Shown: one piece after another, positions 1 to 5,002 of the stretch
Layout of the letters: the number at the start of each line of letters is the position of its first letter
Position numbering within the stretch: the stretch's first letter is position 1
NCBI GenBank assembly: GCA_947039055.1
Contig: CAMQYB010000161.1
Span: forward strand, 1-5,002
Direction of reading: 5' to 3'
Length of the DNA: 5,002 bases
Origin: an uncultured Deferribacteraceae bacterium
GTDB lineage: Bacteria > Chrysiogenota > Deferribacteres > Deferribacterales > Mucispirillaceae
Program-made: the position numbers and the translations under genes
The notes under the pieces: generated by a model
Databases searched by the model: none
What the model was told of the DNA's origin: nothing
The model's input: only the letters and a program-made list of their open reading frames with translations

Positions 1-23
1 CCACAAACTTAGCAAGATTGTTG

Positions 24-1199
24 TTAGCCTTTGCAATGAAAAACAATTCTTGATGCAATTTCATCAAGTGGAACAATCTCGTCTGCTGTACCTTCTTTTA
101 CTACCGATCTTGGCATTCCGTATACGACACAACTAGCTTCATCTTGTGCCAATACTAAACCGTTTGATGCTTTAAGCTCTTTTAAACCTTTAGCACCATC
201 TGATCCCATACCTGTCATTATGACACCCATGCAACTTGAACCATAAATCCCTACAAGTGATGATATCATAACATCTACTGATGGAATGTTAAAAACTGTA
301 GATGGTTCTGGAGATAATTCTATATATACATTATTTGAAACTTTTACAAATTTCAGATGTATACCACCTTTTGCTATATATACAACATTTGGTTCTAATT
401 TCATTTTATCTGCACACTCAACAACTTTCAGTTTAGACGAAACATCTAAATGTTTTGCTAAACTTGCTGTAAACTCTGCTGGCATGTGCTGTGTGATAAC
501 TACTGGTACTCCTAAATCTTCTGGCAAAAAAGGAATAACACGTTGTAATGATTGCGGACCACCAGTTGAAACGCCTATTGCAACTATCCTCTTATGTGAT
601 GATCTTGAAACAACTACACGTTTAGAACTATCCGTTACTGGAGTGTCTTTTAAAGCCGTAGCTGTATTTACAGTACCACTTAATATAGGCTTCGTAGATG
701 GTGCAGGTTTTATTAGACTTGAAGGTTTTGTAGAGCTTATAGAACTTGCTGGTTTTGCCGATCTTGCAGTCATCATCAAACGAACTAATGTTGCCTTATT
801 ACTACCAAACCTTTTTAGCCTTTTAAGAAAATCTGTAGCAATACCGCTTGTACTATTAACATCATCATTAAGCATCTGCTTAGGAATAAAATCCACCGCA
901 CCTAGACTTAACGCCTTTATTGTAGCCTCTGCTCCATCATGTGTAAGAGAACTTACCATAATAACTGGAGTAGGTTTCTCTTTCATTATTATATCAAGAG
1001 CCTCAAGTCCACTCATTTTAGGCATCTCGATATCCATAGTTATAACATCTGGAGAGAGTTCTTTTGTAAATCTAACAGCCTCTTCACCGTTACGTGCAGT
1101 ACCGACTAATTCTAATTCGGAATCCTGTTTTATAATTGACTCAATTATACGACGCATTACAAATGAGTCGTCAACAACTAATACTTTAATCTTATTCAT
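24..1199 (-). CDS. cheB: CheB, chemotaxis receptor-glutamate methylesterase/deamidase with receiver domain
   Basis: CheB removes methyl groups from chemoreceptor glutamates (and deamidates glutamines) during chemotactic adaptation, and acts at receptor arrays when phosphorylated by CheA. The 391-residue product has the full two-domain layout. The receiver domain (about 1-125) shows acidic residues D10 and D11, phosphoacceptor D56 in MDIEMPKMSG, S83 and K107. A Ser/Thr/Pro/Lys-rich linker (about 145-202) follows. The C-terminal methylesterase domain carries the catalytic triad: S211 in GVSTGGP, H238 in TQHMP and D334 in MTGMGSDG. Length is normal or slightly long for the family because of the linker. 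The ATG start overlaps the fliA stop by 8 bp, and an in-frame TGA lies just upstream, so no earlier start is close. It appears to be co-transcribed with fliA. No cheR or cheA is visible, although they could lie beyond the window. Identification is secure. Confidence 0.96.
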   Translation of the reverse strand: MNKIKVLVVDDSFVMRRIIESIIKQDSELELVGTARNGEEAVRFTKELSPDVITMDIEMPKMSGLEALDIIMKEKPTPVIMVSSLTHDGAEATIKALSLGAVDFIPKQMLNDDVNSTSGIATDFLKRLKRFGSNKATLVRLMMTARSAKPASSISSTKPSSLIKPAPSTKPILSGTVNTATALKDTPVTDSSKRVVVSRSSHKRIVAIGVSTGGPQSLQRVIPFLPEDLGVPVVITQHMPAEFTASLAKHLDVSSKLKVVECADKMKLEPNVVYIAKGGIHLKFVKVSNNVYIELSPEPSTVFNIPSVDVMISSLVGIYGSSCMGVIMTGMGSDGAKGLKELKASNGLVLAQDEASCVVYGMPRSVVKEGTADEIVPLDEIASRIVFHCKG

Positions 1200-1926
1200 A
1201 AAGACTTTTCAATCTCCTTTTAAGCTTTGATATAGCTTGAGTATGTATCTGTGATATCCTAGACTCTGTTATCCCTATAATCTCAGCAACTTCTTTCATC
1301 GTTAAGTCTTCAAAATAATATAGAGAAACAACTGTTTTCTCTTTCTCTGAAAGAGAGTCTATCTCACTACTTAAATGTTCCACTAACTTTGATTTCAACA
1401 ACTCATCCTCTGGAGAAAGAGTTGCACTATCTATAAAATCTATTAAATTACTGTCATCATTACCAACAGTATCGTTCAATGATAATACTTTATCCGTTTC
1501 TTGCAAATCAAGCAACCTATAAACTGTTTCTTCACTAAATTCTGTATGTTCTACTAGCTCTGAAACTAATGGTTTACGTCCTAACTTAGAGGCAAGTGCT
1601 ACACTTATTTTCTCTAATTGCTTGATATTTGTTCGTATATGTCTCGGAAGCGTATCTAAACTGCGTAACGCATCTACAATTGAACCTCTAATTCTTAATT
1701 CAGCGAATGTTGAAAATGAAACATTACGGGATTTATCAAAACGTTCTAAACACTCTATAAGTCCCATCGATGCTGCTGAATATAAATCATCCGCATCTAC
1801 AAACTCAGGTAAAGTGCCTTTCGCTTTCATAACCCATAATTTCATCTTCGGAAGATAATCTTTAACTATCTTCGCTTTCTCTTCTTCTGAAAGAGGTTGT
1901 AACACAGGGGGCGTCTCTCGGCTCAT
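1192..1926 (-). CDS. fliA: FliA, flagellar sigma factor (sigma28)
   Basis: This is a sigma70-family factor of the FliA/WhiG group. It directs RNA polymerase to late flagellar promoters and often to chemotaxis promoters, and in most bacteria it is held in check by FlgM. The 244 residues lack region 1.1, as expected. Region 2 spans about 20-90, with DADDLYSAASMGLIECLERFD at 44-64 and the FSTFAELRIRGSIVDALRSLD stretch that binds the -10 element. Region 3 (about 95-150) includes a GRKP motif. Region 4 (192-244) has the helix-turn-helix around EVAEIIGITESRISQIH. I chose the ATG at 1926 because it makes an ATGA overlap with the upstream gene and has GGAAG five bases before it. An in-frame TTG four codons earlier (1938) would give 248 residues but has less support. 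The 3' end overlaps cheB. The position after flhG and a small membrane gene supports the flagellar assignment over WhiG or SigB-like alternatives. Confidence 0.94.
   Translation of the reverse strand: MSRETPPVLQPLSEEEKAKIVKDYLPKMKLWVMKAKGTLPEFVDADDLYSAASMGLIECLERFDKSRNVSFSTFAELRIRGSIVDALRSLDTLPRHIRTNIKQLEKISVALASKLGRKPLVSELVEHTEFSEETVYRLLDLQETDKVLSLNDTVGNDDSNLIDFIDSATLSPEDELLKSKLVEHLSSEIDSLSEKEKTVVSLYYFEDLTMKEVAEIIGITESRISQIHTQAISKLKRRLKSLYE
1214..1219 (-). promoter_or_regulatory. Ribosome binding site of cheB with long spacing
   Basis: AAGGAG on the minus strand is the strongest Shine-Dalgarno match in the window, but it lies 14 bases before the cheB ATG, longer than the usual 5-10. No better-placed start codon in the cheB frame follows it. 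Since the site is inside fliA and the genes overlap, cheB is probably also helped by translational coupling. Confidence 0.5.
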
Positions 1927-2129
1927 AATATCTTCCAATAGTTTCTAAACATCTTTATAATATTACCTGTAAGTGTTTTTAGTACATAATATGAAATGAA
2001 AAATACTGCTAGGTCCTTAAATATATATATATACTCTAATTCTTCTAAAAATAGAAGCTTGAAAAACATTGAGGCAAATAATAATGTTGTTGAAAAAAGT
2101 AATGGAACATATTTTAGCGCCGTTATCAT
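1923..2129 (-). CDS. Small two-helix membrane protein between flhG and fliA, function unknown
   Basis: This is a 68-residue protein of unknown function. Residues about 6-28 (KYVPLLFSTTLLFASMFFKLLFL) form a clear hydrophobic segment. An acidic turn (EELEY) follows, then a second hydrophobic segment at about 35-52 (IFKDLAVFFISYYVLKTL), and the tail is basic and aromatic (KMFRNYWKIL). This predicts a hairpin inner-membrane protein. Its start overlaps the flhG stop as ATGA, and its stop overlaps the fliA start as ATGA. Such tight coupling on both sides, on the same strand, is the main evidence that it is real. The ribosome site is weak (AAGAG, 8 bases upstream), which fits translation coupled to flhG. 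In Campylobacter and Helicobacter, from memory, a small gene of unknown function occupies the same slot (Cj0062c, HP1033); homology has not been tested. A run of alternating A and T (2021-2033) lies in its coding sequence. Confidence 0.8.
   Translation of the reverse strand: MITALKYVPLLFSTTLLFASMFFKLLFLEELEYIYIFKDLAVFFISYYVLKTLTGNIIKMFRNYWKIL
1932..1936 (-). promoter_or_regulatory. Ribosome binding site of fliA (decides the start)
   Basis: GGAAG on the minus strand lies five bases before the ATG at 1926. It sits inside the last codons of the small membrane gene and favours the ATG over the in-frame TTG at 1938. Confidence 0.5.
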
Positions 2130-2971
2130 TTAAATACACTCTTAAATAATGTATATACTTTCTCATTAGTTTTCTTAACTGATGGTAAACCGATAAACGA
2201 TCTTACACAGTTCTCTATATCTCTTGCGTAAAACGAATTCGGATCTAATACCGATACAGGTTTCTGTAACCTAACAGCTTTACGAACTAATTTGTCCTCA
2301 CGAATATGGTTCAAAAGCTGTAAATCTATCGATAAAAATCTGCTCACTACCGTCTTAAGATTGTTGTATGTTATATCAGCACTCTTTAAATCATCTACCT
2401 TATTAAAAACTATATACATTTTATTTATGCTATATAATTTACTAACTATCTTCATGAACGCATACGCATCCGTTATAGCTGTTGGCTCTGGATTTGTGAC
2501 AACTATGATAGAGTCCGCAATTGATGAGAAACGTGTAACCGCATCAGATATACCTGCGCCTGTATCAAATATCACATAATCATATCTGCTATCAAGCACT
2601 AAAAATATATTAAATATCTTCTCAAACTCTGCATCTGTTAAAGTTGTTAATTCCATGAAACCAGTTGATGCTGGAAGGATATCAAATCCGTAAACATCTT
2701 TCTTGATTATCTCATCTATAGTAGCCTTATCGTCGATATACTTCTTTATCGTAGCAGATACTGTAACCGATAACATTATATCAATATTAGCTAACCCTAA
2801 ATCTGCATCAAATAATAGTACTCGCTTTCCTAAGTTCGCAAGTTGATATGCTAAGTTGACAGAAAAATTGCTCTTACCAACACCACCCTTACCACTTGAA
2901 ACAGTCACATAGTGAGCATTCCTATTAGCTTCCCATGCGTGCTTTCTCAAATTAAATGCCTGATCTGCCAT
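2126..2971 (-). CDS. flhG: FlhG (YlxH/FleN), MinD-like ATPase controlling flagellar number
   Basis: FlhG is a MinD/ParA-family ATPase that dimerises on the membrane with ATP and limits flagellar number, partly by stimulating the FlhF GTPase. The 281 residues open with MADQAFNLRK, an exact match to the DQAxxLR activator motif of FlhG. The deviant Walker A SGKGGVGKSN is at 26-35, with the signature lysine at K28 and the P-loop lysine at K33. Switch I is LLFDADLGLANIDIML (52-67), and switch II/Walker B is YVIFDTGAGISD (132-143). The last residues, KVYTLFKSVFK, look like a short amphipathic membrane-targeting helix, as FlhG and MinD proteins have. The ATG at 2971 is chosen because GAGGG sits five bases upstream and it puts DQAxxLR at the very N-terminus. 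A TTG at 2983 is the alternative. It lies 59 bp after flhF and overlaps the next gene by ATGA. The flhF pairing rules out MinD proper. Confidence 0.95.
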   Translation of the reverse strand: MADQAFNLRKHAWEANRNAHYVTVSSGKGGVGKSNFSVNLAYQLANLGKRVLLFDADLGLANIDIMLSVTVSATIKKYIDDKATIDEIIKKDVYGFDILPASTGFMELTTLTDAEFEKIFNIFLVLDSRYDYVIFDTGAGISDAVTRFSSIADSIIVVTNPEPTAITDAYAFMKIVSKLYSINKMYIVFNKVDDLKSADITYNNLKTVVSRFLSIDLQLLNHIREDKLVRKAVRLQKPVSVLDPNSFYARDIENCVRSFIGLPSVKKTNEKVYTLFKSVFK

Positions 2972-2976
2972 ATAAA

Positions 2977-2981
2977 CCCTC
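2977..2981 (-). promoter_or_regulatory. Ribosome binding site of flhG (decides the start)
   Basis: GAGGG on the minus strand lies five bases before the ATG at 2971. It selects this ATG over the in-frame TTG at 2983, which lies upstream of the site. Confidence 0.65.
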
Positions 2982-3030
2982 AATCGTTATTGATATCCCT
3001 GTACTTCAAGTCGTTTACTAAAAGTTTGCC

Positions 3031-4608
3031 TTAAGATAATCGCTTATCATTCCATAAGGAAGGGATCTCTTGTAACACCTTTCTAGCAATTCTTTTGCCA
3101 TTAGGGATTTCAATGTCATCTGGGACGTTTTGACCTGTACCTAAAAGAAGAATTGGTAACTTGCGTTTTATAGAAACATTCAATAACGTTCCGAAATATC
3201 TTGTCTCATCAAGTTTCGTAAATATAAGATATTCAGGATTTAATATCGAGTATCGCTCAACCGTATCGCCTAACTCAGCGTGATTTGATGATAAAGATAA
3301 AATAAGAACTACTAACATTTCATCACTCAATTTTGTGAAAGTTTTAATCGCATTTAACTCTTGTGAATCAAATTGACTTCTACCCATACTATCTATTAAT
3401 ATATGATCGTAATCTTTATTATTTAGATCCCTTATTAACGATTTAAGCCCTGATGGAGTCGATGCTGTAAACAGTGGGATATTAACTATATCAGCGTATG
3501 TACTAAGCTGTTCTATGGCACCGATACGATAATTATCTATCGTTATAAGCGCAACATTTTTATTCTGTTCAAGTTTTAATTTAGCAGCAAGTTTTGCAAC
3601 CGTTGTCGTTTTACCAACACCTGTTGGACCTACAAATATTGTTACTTTATTTTTAAGTTTTTCAAAACATTCGGTCTCTATCGGGATCATCTTTGCTAAA
3701 GACTCCATCACAATATTCTTCAACTGAATGTTTGAAAGATTGTCTGACATCAATTTTTCAATGTCTTTTAAAAATCTATACGATATAACATCATCAACAC
3801 CACTTTTGCAAAGTACCAAATGAATATCTTTCAATCTGCTTGGCAGATCTACTGATACTCCTGGACCTACATTGTAGCGAATATCTGATACTTGCTTTTT
3901 TATATCTGAAATATCTTGCAAAATAATAGATAACTTCTCTGGAGTTAAGGCACTGCTCGTGTCTGATGAATACTCTCTCTTCTTACTCTCTATAACCTCT
4001 TCTAAAGGTTTACGTTCAACACGTTCTGTTGAGCTAAAACTGTTCGCCTGCTGACGATAACTTCTATACGAACTTGAAGAGTCTGCTTCAGCACTATAAT
4101 TATTTATCGGCTGAATTGTTGCTGTGCTATGTTCTGATAAATCCCTAAGAATATCATCAACACCGTAACCATCCTCATCGTCATCGTTATCTATACTATT
4201 ATTCATTGAGGGTGATAAAACTCTTTTAGGTGACAAAGTTTCATACGGGTTTCCACCAACCGTATAATCAATACGTTTGAGTGGTGGATAAGACATTTCA
4301 TTGTCATCATCTGTTGATAAAATATCAACAGTATCAGACGGAGAAGATGACCTAACTGTGCTAACTTTTTTACTATTATTTATCTTTTTCAACCCTTTGC
4401 CTTCTGACACAAGTTTCTTTCCTCTGCTATCATTTTCATCGTAATCAACAGCCGCTGTAACCTCTAACACTGGGGAACTAAAAATACCTAAACCATTATT
4501 TTTAACAACTTTTTTAGTTGTCAAAATAACCGCATCGGGACCAAGATCAGCTTTAATGATCTTCATCGCTTCTTTCATATTTTTTGCTTCATACTTCTTT
4601 ATCTTCAT
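3031..4608 (-). CDS. flhF: FlhF, SRP-type GTPase for flagellar placement
   Basis: FlhF is the third SRP-family GTPase, with FtsY and Ffh. It goes to the cell pole and sets where flagella are assembled; FlhG stimulates its GTPase. The 525 residues show three parts. The N-terminal B domain (about 1-58) opens with MKIKKYEAKNMKEA and continues to LGPDAVILTTKKV. A long polar, low-complexity linker (about 59-220) has an acidic run at 140-152 and serine clusters. The NG domain (about 225-525) has P-loop GPTGVGKTT (327-335), DNYRIGAIEQL (358-368), G3 DSMGRS (406-411), G4 TKLD (464-467) and the closing loop GTGQ (490-493). The G3 motif differs from the usual DTAGR. I chose the ATG at 4608 because FlhF proteins begin MKIK and GAGGA lies 11 bases upstream. 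An ATG at 4626 would add six residues but has no ribosome site. It is the first gene of the unit, behind a predicted promoter. Confidence 0.95.
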   Translation of the reverse strand: MKIKKYEAKNMKEAMKIIKADLGPDAVILTTKKVVKNNGLGIFSSPVLEVTAAVDYDENDSRGKKLVSEGKGLKKINNSKKVSTVRSSSPSDTVDILSTDDDNEMSYPPLKRIDYTVGGNPYETLSPKRVLSPSMNNSIDNDDDEDGYGVDDILRDLSEHSTATIQPINNYSAEADSSSSYRSYRQQANSFSSTERVERKPLEEVIESKKREYSSDTSSALTPEKLSIILQDISDIKKQVSDIRYNVGPGVSVDLPSRLKDIHLVLCKSGVDDVISYRFLKDIEKLMSDNLSNIQLKNIVMESLAKMIPIETECFEKLKNKVTIFVGPTGVGKTTTVAKLAAKLKLEQNKNVALITIDNYRIGAIEQLSTYADIVNIPLFTASTPSGLKSLIRDLNNKDYDHILIDSMGRSQFDSQELNAIKTFTKLSDEMLVVLILSLSSNHAELGDTVERYSILNPEYLIFTKLDETRYFGTLLNVSIKRKLPILLLGTGQNVPDDIEIPNGKRIARKVLQEIPSLWNDKRLS

Positions 4609-4619
4609 GTTAGAAACTA

Positions 4620-4624
4620 TCCTC
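4620..4624 (-). promoter_or_regulatory. Ribosome binding site of flhF (decides the start)
   Basis: GAGGA on the minus strand lies 11 bases before the ATG at 4608. That spacing is somewhat long. The site overlaps the in-frame ATG at 4626, which has no ribosome site of its own, so the downstream MKIK start is favoured. Confidence 0.55.
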
Positions 4625-4661
4625 ATCTAATAAAACAAACAAAAACTACTGATAAATTCAC

Positions 4662-4675
4662 AACTATCAATAGTT
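4662..4675. repeat. Short dyad in the flhF leader, possible operator
   Basis: AACTAT and ATAGTT are separated by two bases, a 14-base near-palindrome. It begins about 20 bases after the predicted transcription start, a usual place for a repressor operator. In such AT-rich DNA a dyad this short can arise by chance. Confidence 0.3.
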
Positions 4676-4700
4676 TATACATATATTTACAATTCTCGTC

Positions 4701-4729
4701 ATTATAATTAGATTACTTCATAATTGCAA
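4701..4729 (-). promoter_or_regulatory. Predicted sigma70-type promoter of the flhF-flhG-fliA-cheB unit
   Basis: On the minus strand the -35 element TTGCAA (4724-4729, four of six matches to TTGACA) is followed after exactly 17 bases by a perfect -10 TATAAT (4701-4706). The start of transcription would be near 4694, giving a leader of about 85 bases before the flhF ATG. The surrounding region is very AT-rich, so a chance TATAAT is possible, but the spacing and position support it. I see no sigma54 (GG/GC) or sigma28 (TAAA/GCCGATAA) promoter in this intergenic region. Confidence 0.6.
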
Positions 4730-4744
4730 GTAAATTAGATCAAA

Positions 4745-4770
4745 ATAACATTATCTATAACTAATGTTAT
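4745..4770. repeat. Perfect 9-bp inverted repeat upstream of the flhF promoter
   Basis: ATAACATTA and its exact complement TAATGTTAT flank an 8-base spacer. Read on the minus strand it could form a hairpin followed by TTTG, about 85 bases after the stop of the upstream repeat gene. With one G-C pair in nine and a very short T run, it would be a weak intrinsic terminator. It also lies about 15 bases upstream of the -35 element, where an activator could bind. Either role is inference; the symmetry itself is plain. Confidence 0.5.
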
Positions 4771-4854
4771 AAATAATTAATTATATAACACCTATTAAAT
4801 TCCTGACCGTTCATCAATATTTACTTCAACTAAACTTGTCGCAAGTACCACTCT

Positions 4855-5002
4855 CTAAACTTGTGGCTCATCCTGATTATTAGAGTTGTCTATATCTGTT
4901 CCATCAACTGAAGTTTGTCCCTGTGTGTCAACTGGTGGTTGTCCTGCATTAACCGAACCTTGTCCCTGTGTATCAACTGGTGGTTCTCCTGCATTAACTG
5001 AA
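4855..5002 (-). CDS. 3' end of an unidentified gene with 15-residue tandem repeats (partial)
   Basis: The window ends inside this gene. The last 48 codons are open on the minus strand and end at TAG (4855-4857). The visible tail is two near-identical 15-residue units, SVNAGEPPVDTQGQG and SVNAGQPPVDTQGQT, then SVDGTDIDNSNNQDEPQV. It is hydrophilic, acidic, and rich in Gly, Pro, Gln and Asn, with no hydrophobic or catalytic motif, so it looks like a disordered or repetitive C-terminal extension. The minus strand is preferred because all neighbours run that way, the repeat period is a multiple of three, and one change between copies is silent in this frame (Asp, GAC versus GAT). The plus strand is also open here and would read as a Cys/Pro/Thr-rich repeat, but it has no ATG. 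FlhA often precedes flhF, but this tail is not a typical FlhA C-terminus. I do not recognise the protein. Confidence 0.6.
   Translation of the reverse strand, partial: SVNAGEPPVDTQGQGSVNAGQPPVDTQGQTSVDGTDIDNSNNQDEPQV
4916..5002 (-). repeat. 45-bp tandem repeat, about two copies, continuing past the window edge
   Basis: A 45-base unit at 4916-4960 is repeated at 4961-5002, where the window ends after 42 bases. I count 39 of 42 positions identical. A degenerate third copy may begin just before it (4903-4915), where CATCAACTGAAGT resembles CATTAACCGAACC. The period keeps the minus-strand reading frame, so copy-number changes would add or remove 15 residues without a frameshift. Confidence 0.9.

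Noticed and set aside
1..23. Bases after the cheB stop that might contain the next gene's leader.
   Set aside because: Too short to support a start codon, ribosome site or terminator.
286..1230. A 314-codon open frame on the plus strand opposite cheB.
   Set aside because: It is antisense to a CheB with every catalytic residue intact, has no recognisable domain, and runs against the direction of all neighbouring genes. It is a shadow of cheB codon usage.
1338..1356. An 8-bp inverted repeat with a 3-base loop inside fliA.
   Set aside because: It falls in the LSEKEK codons at the start of sigma region 4. The purine-rich codons explain it, and no T run follows, so it is not a terminator.
1622..1858. 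A 78-codon open frame on the plus strand opposite fliA.
   Set aside because: It is antisense to conserved sigma region 2 and encodes no recognisable motif.
2292..2579. A 95-codon open frame on the plus strand opposite flhG, partly hydrophobic.
   Set aside because: It is antisense to conserved FlhG sequence. The hydrophobic look comes from the complement of AT-rich codons.
4104..4111. GCCGATAA on the minus strand, a perfect sigma28 -10 element, inside flhF.
   Set aside because: The matching TAAA -35 is missing at the required spacing (the bases there are ATAG), and the site codes for part of the FlhF linker.
4844..4853. TGGTACTTGC on the minus strand, resembling part of a sigma54 promoter.
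   Set aside because: The TGG and TTGC halves lack the spacing of a TGGCAC-N5-TTGC site.

Overview
The window is an AT-rich stretch (roughly one third G+C by eye) of a bacterial flagellar and chemotaxis locus. Every gene I can support lies on the minus strand. Read in the direction of transcription (high to low coordinates), the order is: the 3' end of an unidentified gene coding for tandem repeats; a 246-bp AT-rich intergenic region with a good sigma70-type promoter; flhF (SRP-like GTPase that places flagella); flhG (MinD-like ATPase that controls flagellar number); a 68-residue two-helix membrane protein; fliA (sigma28, flagellar sigma factor); and cheB (chemotaxis receptor methylesterase). 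The first 23 bases lie after the cheB stop and hold nothing I can call.

The last four genes look like one tightly coupled transcription unit. flhF and flhG are 59 bp apart. flhG and the small gene overlap by ATGA, the small gene and fliA overlap by ATGA, and fliA and cheB overlap by 8 bp. FlhF and FlhG are a known functional pair: FlhG activates the FlhF GTPase through an N-terminal DQAxxLR motif, which is present here. FliA then drives late flagellar and often chemotaxis genes, and CheB demethylates chemoreceptors during adaptation. Together the unit covers polar flagellar placement and number control, the late-gene sigma switch, and chemotactic adaptation.

The organism is most likely a motile, polarly flagellated, low-GC Gram-negative bacterium. 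An flhF-flhG-small membrane gene-fliA order is known in Campylobacter and Helicobacter. However, a CheB with an intact receiver domain directly after fliA points away from Campylobacter itself, and Deferribacterota or a related lineage fits as well. This placement is an inference from gene order and base composition and was not tested by any search.

The enzymes themselves are ordinary. The points that merit a second look are the small membrane protein in the flhG-fliA slot, with an (AT)6.5 tract inside it; the 45-bp in-frame repeats in the truncated upstream gene; the dyad symmetries flanking the flhF promoter; and a slightly unusual G3 motif in FlhF. I see no evidence for a wholly new system.
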